Origin: Arcobacter sp.
GTDB lineage: Bacteria; Campylobacterota; Campylobacteria; Campylobacterales; Sulfurimonadaceae
Length of the DNA: 64,000 bases
NCBI GenBank assembly: GCA_024637195.1
Contig: JAGXFN010000009.1
Location: 62,001 to 126,000, forward strand
Direction of reading: 5' to 3'
Positions 7,769 to 15,132 of this stretch are shown here, piece after piece; position 1 is the first letter of the stretch, and every line of letters begins with the position of its first letter. A program made the translations under genes and the position numbers. The notes beneath the pieces were generated by a model. That model had not been told where the DNA came from. It did not search any database and saw nothing but the letters and a program-made list of their open reading frames with translations.

Positions 7769-9212
7769 GTTAATACTGCTTTTTTTGCTTGTTTTTCCGC
7801 TGTGGGCGCAGGTCAAGGTCAGTGTTGACAAAGAGCAGCTTATTCGAGGAGAGCGGGCTACGTTCACACTGAGTATTACGGGCGAGGGAAAGGTGCAGAT
7901 TCCTCCTTTTGACGAGCTTTGCGGCTATAGCATAGAAAACAGGATGCAGAGCCGAAAAGATGTCTTCAGCAATGGAAAACGGCAACAGGAAATATCGCTG
8001 AGCTATACCTTTATGCCCTTGAAAAGCTGTGTGATAGAGCCGTTTGCAGTGAGTATCAATGGCAAAGAACAGATGACGGAAGCCATCAATATCACCGTTT
8101 CAAATATCTCAATTTCTAGAAATGAGCCTTTTTCTGTGGCGCTTGAAACAAACAAAAAGTCGCTGTATGTAGGCGAGCCATTTGAGATGAGTCTATTTTT
8201 CAAGGAGCGGCAAAATACAGACAAAATAGCAGAATCGATCGCTCTGTCTGAGAGCAAAAACATCTGGATAAAGAGCGAGCAAAAACGGCCCGCCTCTTCA
8301 AAAGAAGGATATCTTACTCGACATAACACCTACGCATTGGCCGCGCAGCAAAGCGGAAAACTTTCCCTCGGACCTCTGCGCTGGGATGTTCAGGTACGAA
8401 GCCAGGCAAAGGATTACTGGGGAACATGGATGGCCACGGCTAAGACCCGAAGTATTTTCTCAAACGAGCTTGAGATTGAGGTTAAACCTCTTCCCGAGGG
8501 AATCTATCTTGTCGGGGATCTTGAAATCAAGGTAAAAGTCGACAAAAAGCAGATCAGTGCCAACGAAGCGGTCAATGTCACGATCACAGTCAAAGGACGT
8601 GCGAATGTCGAAGATATCCAAGCCTTTGACCTACATGAGGAAGGAACGCAGGCCTTTAAAGAGGAGCCGAAGATCACACATGATTTTCAAGAAGGAAAAT
8701 ATGTTGGCCTTTTTGAGCAGAAACTGGCTGTCGTTGCGCAAAGAGACTTCACGATTCCTGCTTTTGAACTGCGTTACATGGATGTTGAAACTGACACGCT
8801 CAAAACGATCAGAAGCGAACCGATAGAGATAACAGTTCTTAACGCAGCACCTGCACTAAAAGAGGAGCTGAAGATATCACGATCAGAAGAGATCGCCGCA
8901 CCCGATACAAGCGTGCAAAGCAGTGCCCTGACGTTTTTAGAAGGAACTTTTTTACTGCTGGGAGGTTTTTTTCTGGGTCTTCTGGCTTGGGCGATACCGT
9001 GGAAGCGCTTGCTGAGTAAAGACAAAAGAAAACACACTGTCTCGGCGAAAGAGTCCAAGGCCGTGCTGCAGCTTTTGATGGGCCATATGCATCACAGCCC
9101 GGAGATAGAAGAAATGGTCAAAAAGCTCAACGAAAATCTTTACGAGGGAAAACGACACGAGATCGATAAAAAACGTCTAAAAGCGATTGTAAAGCAGCTT
9201 CAACAGAGGTAG
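7752..9212 (+). CDS. batD: BatD-like exported membrane protein, second copy
   Basis: A protein of 486 residues with a signal peptide (MKNPGKLILLFLLVFPLWA), a long beta-strand-rich extracytoplasmic part, a membrane helix near residue 400-420 (LEGTFLLLGGFFLGLLAW) and a basic cytoplasmic tail. This is the BatD layout of repeated immunoglobulin-like domains. Starts at 7737 and 7746 are also possible. I prefer 7752 because the basic signal-peptide end begins there and the overlap with batB/C resembles that of the first copy. It ends the operon, two bases from the convergent gene at 9215. Confidence 0.8.
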   Translation: MKNPGKLILLFLLVFPLWAQVKVSVDKEQLIRGERATFTLSITGEGKVQIPPFDELCGYSIENRMQSRKDVFSNGKRQQEISLSYTFMPLKSCVIEPFAVSINGKEQMTEAINITVSNISISRNEPFSVALETNKKSLYVGEPFEMSLFFKERQNTDKIAESIALSESKNIWIKSEQKRPASSKEGYLTRHNTYALAAQQSGKLSLGPLRWDVQVRSQAKDYWGTWMATAKTRSIFSNELEIEVKPLPEGIYLVGDLEIKVKVDKKQISANEAVNVTITVKGRANVEDIQAFDLHEEGTQAFKEEPKITHDFQEGKYVGLFEQKLAVVAQRDFTIPAFELRYMDVETDTLKTIRSEPIEITVLNAAPALKEELKISRSEEIAAPDTSVQSSALTFLEGTFLLLGGFFLGLLAWAIPWKRLLSKDKRKHTVSAKESKAVLQLLMGHMHHSPEIEEMVKKLNENLYEGKRHEIDKKRLKAIVKQLQQR

Positions 9213-9214
9213 GA

Positions 9215-10714
9215 CTATCTTCCTATGAGCGCTTTGGCTAAGGCTGCTCTTATAAGGGAATAGTTTCGATGAAGCTCACTGAAGCTTTTTTCTATATTTT
9301 CCATTGTATTTTTGGCTCTGTCGACATGAAGTTTTCGGTTGTTTGTCTCTATGGTGTGGTTTTTAAACTTTATCTTAAACGAGTCTGCTGCGATTTTAAG
9401 CGCACTCAGCTCTTTTTCTTTTGCATTGAGCCTTGCTTCGCTGGAAAGAAGTTTAGACCTCGTCATTTTGTCACTCTTTATTTCCTCTTTCTCTTTGAGT
9501 TCGTTGTAGTCGATCCTCTGTGTTTCGAGTGAGTCCTGCAGCTGCTGGGACTGGGAGACCAGCTTTTCGTACTGGAGCTTCATCTGCTTGTTTTCATTTG
9601 AGATCTTGAGGTAAACACTCTCTTTTTCTTCTATGATTTTTTCCTGCGAAAGGAGCTTTTTATCGGCCTGTCTGTGCTGGGTCAGGATGGAGAAAATCGC
9701 ACTGTAGTTCCAGATGTTTTCGTCCGTATCGACAAGAGAGCTTTTTTTGATCTTATTGGCGTTGTTGTCCATGATGGTCTCGCCGTTATAGTATTTTAAA
9801 AACTGGTCCGCTGCCTTGTCGCGGTTGAGCACCTTTTCCAGCAAGATATCTGCGAATTCTCCCAAGACTTTGTCAAAATTAAGACGCAAAATATACCCGT
9901 TCAATGCAAGCGTAGTCTCATCATCAAGATCTTCGACATACGGAATCATCGCAAGATCTAAAAGACCTCTTATCGTATCGGGAAACTTCTGCTGAAAGCT
10001 TCGATTGTCAATTTGGGAGAAGTTCAGTGTCGACTCTTCAAGCTCATCCACCATATTCAGAAGTTTCTGCGTGAACTCATCGTTAAATCTCTCTTTATAG
10101 AGCAAGGCAAGTTTTTCGGGGTCATACCCGTTAAAACGCTTTTCTGCACCTGTTTTATGGTGAGGGGGAACAAAAAGACGGACATACATCTTCTGCGAGA
10201 AGAAGAGGATGATATCCCGGGGTTTTAGGGGAAATTGAAGGGCTGCTTCTTCTCTGATGTGAGAGCGGGCCTGGTTTAAGTCTATTTTAATATCATCAAA
10301 GCAGCTATGCAAAGAGAGAAGTTTCTCTTGCGAAAACTCATAAAGGTAGGACCTCAGCTCAAGATCTTTTTTGTTCTCAGACAAGATGCCAAGCTGGTTG
10401 CCCAGGTTAAAGAGGGCCTTGTCCAAAAGGATGCTGATTCCCTCTTTTTTTCTGGATTTTGAGAGTTTGATCTCTTTGGCATCAAGGTGTATGCTTATCT
10501 CCTGCGAACTCTGCGCGAAGAATTTTTTGAAGCCCTGCTTTATCGCCAGAGTATGTGAAAGCGTGCTCTCTTCGCCGAAAAGCCCAAAAAGATGTTTCAG
10601 CAGCGACTCATACTGCTGCACAGAGAATTCATTGGCGTAAAAGCTAAGGGGAAGATTTTTGTCCAAATGCTCAAAGACAGCGTTAGAAACTTTTGATGAG
10701 ATGGATTCGGACAT
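9215..10714 (-). CDS. Unknown coiled-coil protein
   Basis: A protein of 499 residues without a signal peptide or membrane helix, so probably cytoplasmic. I do not recognise a family. Residues 1-320 look mainly helical and globular. About 355-480 is a long Lys/Glu/Gln-rich coiled coil (KISNENKQMKLQYEKLVSQ). The ATG at 10714 is preceded by AGGTAGT. The gene stands alone between tyrA, same strand upstream, and the convergent batD. A -10 box (TATAAT) at 10741-10746 could give it its own transcript. Confidence 0.8.
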   Translation of the reverse strand: MSESISSKVSNAVFEHLDKNLPLSFYANEFSVQQYESLLKHLFGLFGEESTLSHTLAIKQGFKKFFAQSSQEISIHLDAKEIKLSKSRKKEGISILLDKALFNLGNQLGILSENKKDLELRSYLYEFSQEKLLSLHSCFDDIKIDLNQARSHIREEAALQFPLKPRDIILFFSQKMYVRLFVPPHHKTGAEKRFNGYDPEKLALLYKERFNDEFTQKLLNMVDELEESTLNFSQIDNRSFQQKFPDTIRGLLDLAMIPYVEDLDDETTLALNGYILRLNFDKVLGEFADILLEKVLNRDKAADQFLKYYNGETIMDNNANKIKKSSLVDTDENIWNYSAIFSILTQHRQADKKLLSQEKIIEEKESVYLKISNENKQMKLQYEKLVSQSQQLQDSLETQRIDYNELKEKEEIKSDKMTRSKLLSSEARLNAKEKELSALKIAADSFKIKFKNHTIETNNRKLHVDRAKNTMENIEKSFSELHRNYSLIRAALAKALIGR

Positions 10715-10740
10715 ACTACCTACTTTTGTAAAACTTTTGT

Positions 10741-10746
10741 ATTATA
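10741..10746 (-). promoter_or_regulatory. Candidate -10 box for the coiled-coil gene
   Basis: TATAAT on the minus strand, about 27 bases upstream of the ATG at 10714 and just after the tyrA stop. Confidence 0.5.
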
Positions 10747-10751
10747 AATTT

Positions 10752-11582
10752 TTATTTCAGGATGTCGTGCAGAGAGTTTGCGCTTGTCATCTTTTGATCC
10801 AAGCCATCCCAATCCTCATTTTTAACAAGTTTTTTCATTTGCGCCAGTTCATTTTCAAAATAACTCAGAGAATCAAGCAGATGGGTCTTGTTCTGCCGAA
10901 AGATATCACCCCACATCGTGGGTGATGATTTTGCCAAACGGCTCATCGAGCGAAATCCGCCAGCCGCGAGGTTTAGGATGTTTTCATGCTCTTCGTGATG
11001 CAGCACGGCATTGGCCAGAGAGTAAGAGATAAGGTGAGGCATATGTGAGATAAAGGCGACATGCAGGTCATGCTCATGCGCGTGCATGTAGATGAGGCGC
11101 ATATGTATTTGAGAGAAAAGACGAACGGCGGTTTCTTGCTGGTATTGGCCGGAATCTTCCATATCGCATAAGACGACGACCTTGTCGTGATAAAGGTCGT
11201 CAAGTGCGGCGCTGGGACCAAACTTTTCAGTTCCTGTCATCGGGTGGGCAGCAACAAAGTTTTTGCGCAGGGACGCAGGAACAGAGCGGACGATCTTCTC
11301 TTTAGTCGAGCCAAGGTCGATAATGGTTGTCTTTTTATCCACGCCTTCGAGTGCTTTTAAGCAGGCGATGATAGCATCGACCGGGATGGCCAGGACAATG
11401 ATATCTGCCTGTCTGACCTCATCAAATGAGACGATATTATCGACAAGCTGTAGGGCCAAGGCTTCCTTTTCATGTTCTTTATTGTGGTCAAAGCCCACGA
11501 TAGATTTGATCATAGGAAGTTTTCTAATGGTCATCGCTAAAGAGCCGCCCATTAGTCCAAGGCCGATAATTGCTACTGTCAT
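10752..11582 (-). CDS. tyrA: Prephenate dehydrogenase
   Basis: A protein of 276 residues. An N-terminal Rossmann fold shows GLGLMGGSLA (residues 7-16) and GFDHNKEH, for NAD(P) binding. The signature HPMTGTEKFG (about residue 114) is that of TyrA. It oxidatively decarboxylates prephenate to 4-hydroxyphenylpyruvate in tyrosine synthesis. There is no fused chorismate mutase or ACT domain, and the length is normal for the monofunctional enzyme. It is divergent from the small 2Fe-2S protein at 11666, with TATAAT boxes in both directions. Confidence 0.92.
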   Translation of the reverse strand: MTVAIIGLGLMGGSLAMTIRKLPMIKSIVGFDHNKEHEKEALALQLVDNIVSFDEVRQADIIVLAIPVDAIIACLKALEGVDKKTTIIDLGSTKEKIVRSVPASLRKNFVAAHPMTGTEKFGPSAALDDLYHDKVVVLCDMEDSGQYQQETAVRLFSQIHMRLIYMHAHEHDLHVAFISHMPHLISYSLANAVLHHEEHENILNLAAGGFRSMSRLAKSSPTMWGDIFRQNKTHLLDSLSYFENELAQMKKLVKNEDWDGLDQKMTSANSLHDILK

Positions 11583-11614
11583 ATGATGAAGCCCTTGTTG
11601 TTAAATATGCCGGT

Positions 11615-11620
11615 ATTATA
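11615..11620 (-). promoter_or_regulatory. Candidate -10 box for tyrA
   Basis: TATAAT on the minus strand, 33 bases upstream of the tyrA ATG, in the divergent tyrA/11666 spacer. Confidence 0.5.
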
Positions 11621-11630
11621 GCAAGATTGG

Positions 11631-11636
11631 TATAAT
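11631..11636 (+). promoter_or_regulatory. Candidate -10 box for the BFD-like gene
   Basis: TATAAT, preceded by TTGG, 30 bases upstream of the ATG at 11666. Confidence 0.55.
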
Positions 11637-11665
11637 TATAAAATTCTAAGACAATCGGACATACT

Positions 11666-11902
11666 ATGCCTTATTCACATTTATTTAAAAAAGAGAAGAT
11701 CCTTTGTGCCTGTAATAACATCTCCATCGGCAAAGCGCTCGAGTTTATCAAGGCCAACAACATCCAAAGTGTGCAGACGTGGATGGATTCCAAGGAACTT
11801 CCTGTCGCAGACAAATGCGAGGCCTGCATTGAAAACGGCACGGACAATGACGGAGTGACCCTCGCCGCCGTACTTTCTCAGGTAAAACAGGGAAAACTCT
11901 AA
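11666..11902 (+). CDS. BFD-type [2Fe-2S] protein
   Basis: A 78-residue protein with four cysteines in the pattern of bacterioferritin-associated ferredoxin domains: CAC at residues 14-16 (ILCACNNIS) and CEAC at 51-54. The short helical region between them fits the BFD fold, which binds one [2Fe-2S] cluster. BFD domains mobilise iron from bacterioferritin or serve as parts of nitrite reductases and NifU. No such partner is adjacent, so the physiological role is open. It lies between tyrA (divergent) and the LysR gene (convergent). Confidence 0.75.
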   Translation: MPYSHLFKKEKILCACNNISIGKALEFIKANNIQSVQTWMDSKELPVADKCEACIENGTDNDGVTLAAVLSQVKQGKL

Positions 11903-11915
11903 TCCGTAGAAAGCG

Positions 11916-12803
11916 CTATATTTTGATGCTTTGCATATAGTCGGTGATATGCTTTTGAAAATCTTCCATCAGCAGCGTAGGGGTACGTTTTTTATTCATG
12001 ATGAGTGAAAAATCGCGCATGAAGGTGTGGTTTTTGATAACGACATGAAAGAGTTTCTTTTCTTGGAGTTCTAAAAGGACAGAGACCTTGGGCAGGCAGC
12101 TGATATAGGCTTTGTCCAACAGCAGAAACTTCTTTATCGTTTCGGTCTGCTCAAGTTCAAGTGCGATATTAAGTTCTTTGTCGACGGGCTTGATCTGGTC
12201 TAAAAAGACAGAGCGTGTGCCCGAACCTTTTTCACGAAGTATCCATTTTTTTTGCGCGAGCATATCGATGAAGTACGATTTGTCTAAACTGCTGTCGGCA
12301 CTGACGACAATAAGCTCATCGGGTGCAATGACCTTCTGTGTGATGGCGGAGGATTGAACGCTTCCTTCGATCAGACCCAGGTCGATCTCCCCGTTTTCCA
12401 CTAGCGCAACAATCTCTTCTGTATTTGCCATTTTGAGATGGATGGTGACTTCGTTGCGTTTTTTCATATAGCCTGTCATCAACTGCGGCATCAGATAGTG
12501 TGCGGTTGTCAGGCTGGCGCCGATATTTATCTCGCCGTGAAAATGGTTCTGTGTGAATTTTTGGTGCAGGTCCTTCAGTTCTATAAAAAGCGGATTGACC
12601 TCTTTTAAAAAGTGCCTGCCGCGTTCGTTGAGGACAAGTTTTTTTCCGATACGCTCAAAGAGCTTTTCGTCCAGATGGTTTTCAAGTTCTTTAAGGGCCA
12701 TCGATATGGCTGACTGGCTCATTTTAAACTGGTTGGCCACCTCGATCAGTGTCCTGGAGTGTGAAACAGCAATAAAGAGTTCGATTTGGCGCAAAGAAAA
12801 CAA
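11916..12803 (-). CDS. LysR-family transcriptional regulator
   Basis: A protein of 295 residues. The N-terminal winged helix-turn-helix (about 1-60) shows MSQSAISMALKELENHLDEK, typical of LysR regulators, followed by a periplasmic-binding-protein-like effector domain (about 90-290). The start is a TTG at 12803, supported by AAGGATT seven bases upstream; no better ATG exists. It is divergent from the sulfite dehydrogenase genes at 12943, with a 139-base AT-rich spacer. That arrangement suggests it regulates them, but the effector is not evident from sequence. Confidence 0.9.
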   Translation of the reverse strand: MFSLRQIELFIAVSHSRTLIEVANQFKMSQSAISMALKELENHLDEKLFERIGKKLVLNERGRHFLKEVNPLFIELKDLHQKFTQNHFHGEINIGASLTTAHYLMPQLMTGYMKKRNEVTIHLKMANTEEIVALVENGEIDLGLIEGSVQSSAITQKVIAPDELIVVSADSSLDKSYFIDMLAQKKWILREKGSGTRSVFLDQIKPVDKELNIALELEQTETIKKFLLLDKAYISCLPKVSVLLELQEKKLFHVVIKNHTFMRDFSLIMNKKRTPTLLMEDFQKHITDYMQSIKI

Positions 12804-12942
12804 GCGGAATCCTTAGTTTTTGCAGAACAAGAGGGAGTTCTTATAGTAATTTTTTTGAATATTATATCATTTTAATTTAATTTTATTGAAGAGAGTAAAT
12901 ATGCTATTATTATAGACTTAAAATGCACAAGGGATATAAATT

Positions 12943-14139
12943 ATGCAAAGACGTGATTTTTTTAAAAAATCTTTAGTAGCCGCCGGTGCTGTGGCTATAG
13001 GGAGTTCGTTAGAAGCTGCTTCTCAACCGAACGATAAACTTAAGGTTTCAAGGATCGCTTTCCCTCAAAAACGGCCAATGATCACTTATTCGGACCGACC
13101 GCCATTGCTGGAGTCGACGCGTGATGTTTTTGCACAGGCGATTACGCCCAATGATCAGTTCTTTGTTCGCTGGCACATGCCGGAGATACCAACGCATATT
13201 GACCTCGATACCTTTCGTCTAAAGGTCAATGGCGAGGTAAAAGATGAGCTTTCTCTCAGTGTTGACCAACTCAAACATGAGTTCGAGCCCGTTGAAGTCA
13301 CCTCGGTACTACAGTGCGGCGGAAACGGCCGTTCTGCTTTTTCTCCGATTGCCGGAGGCATTCAGTGGGGAAATGGCGCAGTGGGAAATGCCACATGGAA
13401 GGGCGCGCGTCTTAGAGATGTACTTGAGCGTGCCGGCATAAAAAAAGATGCAGAGTGGATCGGTTTTAACGGCATGGATAACGCTTCGTATTACGAGACA
13501 CCAAACTTTGTGCGCGAAATGCACCTTGATGAGCTGGATGACCATGTCATCATCGCATATGAGATGAACGGAGAAGAGCTGCCTTACTTAAACGGGTTCC
13601 CTCTTCGTCTGGTAATCCCGGGAAATTATTCTGACTCATGGGTTAAGATGCTCTCAAACCTGACGCTGACCAAGCACTATCAAAAGCTTTTCTTTATGGA
13701 TGTGGCATACCGCATTCCTGACAATGAGTGTGAATGCGAAGAGCCGGGAGAAAAACATGTCAAGACCAAGCCTATCGAGAAGATGAATGTCAAATCGATT
13801 ATCGGTTATCCGACCAACGACACAGTGGTGCATAACAACTCTCACGTAACTGTCCGCGGCGTCGCATTTGACCAGGGCAAAGGGATCCGTTCGGTTCTTG
13901 TCTCAACAGATGAGGGCAAGACATGGAAAGAGGCAATGTTGGGAAGAGATAATCTCGGACGCTACTCATTCAGAGAGTTCCGTTTCTCCTTTAAACCTAC
14001 AAAATACGGCAAGCAAAAGATCATGTCCAAGGCGATCAATAAAGCAGGCGAAGAGCAGCCACGAGCAGAAGACATCAAGTGGAATCACGGCGGCTACAAA
14101 TACAACGGCATTGATGTTGTTACAATAGAGGTGGTGTAG
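12943..14139 (+). CDS. sorA: Sulfite dehydrogenase molybdenum subunit (SorA/SoxC-like)
   Basis: A protein of 398 residues. It begins with a Tat-type signal (QRRDFFKKSLVAAGAVAIG), as expected for export of a folded molybdoenzyme. The molybdopterin domain of the sulfite oxidase family follows, with the molybdenum-ligating cysteine in LQCGGNGRS (Cys125), then a C-terminal dimerisation domain (about 275-398, VRGVAFDQGKGI). It would oxidise sulfite to sulfate in the periplasm and pass electrons to the cytochrome c encoded immediately after. SoxC is the alternative name. The absence of sox genes nearby and the direct cytochrome partner favour SorAB. Confidence 0.85.
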   Translation: MQRRDFFKKSLVAAGAVAIGSSLEAASQPNDKLKVSRIAFPQKRPMITYSDRPPLLESTRDVFAQAITPNDQFFVRWHMPEIPTHIDLDTFRLKVNGEVKDELSLSVDQLKHEFEPVEVTSVLQCGGNGRSAFSPIAGGIQWGNGAVGNATWKGARLRDVLERAGIKKDAEWIGFNGMDNASYYETPNFVREMHLDELDDHVIIAYEMNGEELPYLNGFPLRLVIPGNYSDSWVKMLSNLTLTKHYQKLFFMDVAYRIPDNECECEEPGEKHVKTKPIEKMNVKSIIGYPTNDTVVHNNSHVTVRGVAFDQGKGIRSVLVSTDEGKTWKEAMLGRDNLGRYSFREFRFSFKPTKYGKQKIMSKAINKAGEEQPRAEDIKWNHGGYKYNGIDVVTIEVV

Positions 14140-14451
14140 ATGTATAAATATATTTTACTGGCAATGCTGACAGTTTTGTCAATCAATGCGGCTGAGATCA
14201 AAGAAGATATCGAGATCCCCTACATTCCTTATGAAGTCAAAATGGGAGAGCATTTCGATGCGGTTCAAGCAAACTGTCTGACCTGTCACTCTTTCGGATA
14301 TGTGACCAACCAGGGCCCTCAATCCAAAGCATTCTGGAGAGGAAAAGTCGAGAAAATGATCGTCCATTTCAAAGCACCTATTACGGATGCTGATTCTGCA
14401 AATATTACCGAGTATCTCTACAAGCACTACGGCAACGGAAAAGAGAAATAA
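14140..14451 (+). CDS. sorB: Monohaem cytochrome c, SorB-like subunit
   Basis: A 103-residue protein with a signal peptide (MYKYILLAMLTVLSINA) and one haem c motif, CLTCH (residues 46-50). Its ATG directly follows the sorA stop, with AGAGGTGG upstream, so the two are co-translated. It is probably the periplasmic electron acceptor of the sulfite dehydrogenase. Met and Lys residues after the haem motif could give the axial ligand, but I cannot tell which. Confidence 0.85.
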   Translation: MYKYILLAMLTVLSINAAEIKEDIEIPYIPYEVKMGEHFDAVQANCLTCHSFGYVTNQGPQSKAFWRGKVEKMIVHFKAPITDADSANITEYLYKHYGNGKEK

Positions 14452-14480
14452 GTCTTTTCTGTATGCACGTTCTGTTTTCT

Positions 14481-14501
14481 GCCCGCTAGAAATAGCCGGG
14501 C
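14481..14501 (+). terminator. Hairpin downstream of sorB
   Basis: GCCCGCTA-GAAA-TAGCCGGGC forms an eight-pair stem with one bulged base and a GAAA tetraloop, 30 bases after the sorB stop. No T-run follows, so it may be a processing or stability hairpin rather than an intrinsic terminator. Confidence 0.4.
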
Positions 14502-14555
14502 GCAACCAATCATTTACTTTTACCAATCACGTAAAAAATAGAAGCATTATGTCGA

Positions 14556-14561
14556 TATAAT
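14556..14561 (+). promoter_or_regulatory. Candidate -10 box for the gene at 14579
   Basis: TATAAT within CGATATAATAG, only 18 bases before the ATG at 14579, which would leave a very short leader. Confidence 0.45.
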
Positions 14562-14578
14562 AGAATAATGGAGTTTAT

Positions 14579-14977
14579 ATGGGAAGTTTGGATTTTGGAA
14601 AACTAACGACAATCAGTTTGATCTTTCTTATTGTCGTGTTTTTTTTCGGCGGCGAGATCAAATACTGGTATGATCATAAAGATGAGCTTCAGTTTAAGCT
14701 TACAAATGTTGTCTACACAAAACAGCAGTATGAGAGCATGGAAGCGGATAAAAAAACGTTATTGCTCAATGAAGTCAGCTCTATATGTGTAAATAAACAC
14801 CACACAGACAATCTCAGCTGCACAGATACGGCCTACTGGCTGGCAAACAACATGGAAGACGAGGGGATAGAGAGCGACCTTGCGATCGAGTTGATGCAGA
14901 GATGCTCAGATGCCTGCAAGACTGGAAAAGCATCGCCTTCACTTCAAGACAGACCGGGAAAACGTACCGGCATATAA
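14579..14977 (+). CDS. Unknown single-pass membrane protein with four cysteines
   Basis: A 132-residue protein with one N-terminal membrane helix (ISLIFLIVVFFFGG) and a mostly helical remainder carrying four cysteines (ICVNKHH, LSCTDTA, RCSDACK). No CxxCH haem motif is present. If the tail is periplasmic the cysteines could form disulfides. I recognise no family. The gene is monocistronic, after sorB and before a strong terminator at 15004. Confidence 0.7.
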   Translation: MGSLDFGKLTTISLIFLIVVFFFGGEIKYWYDHKDELQFKLTNVVYTKQQYESMEADKKTLLLNEVSSICVNKHHTDNLSCTDTAYWLANNMEDEGIESDLAIELMQRCSDACKTGKASPSLQDRPGKRTGI

Positions 14978-15003
14978 TCGTTGAAGTACTCTAAATTAAG
15001 TAT

Positions 15004-15043
15004 AAAAAAGTGACACACGCAGGTCTGCCACTTTTCTTTTTTT
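15004..15043 (+). terminator. Rho-independent terminator
   Basis: AAAAGTG pairs with CACTTTT around an inner GCAG-GT-CTGC hairpin and is followed by CTTTTTTT. It terminates the gene at 14579 and separates it from bamA. Confidence 0.7.
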
Positions 15044-15132
15044 AACTTTCATCTGTTTTTACTCTGCTTTAACCCCATAAAAGATAGAATCATAGACTTT
15101 ATAAATTACAGTTATTTCTTCAAAGGTTTTTA

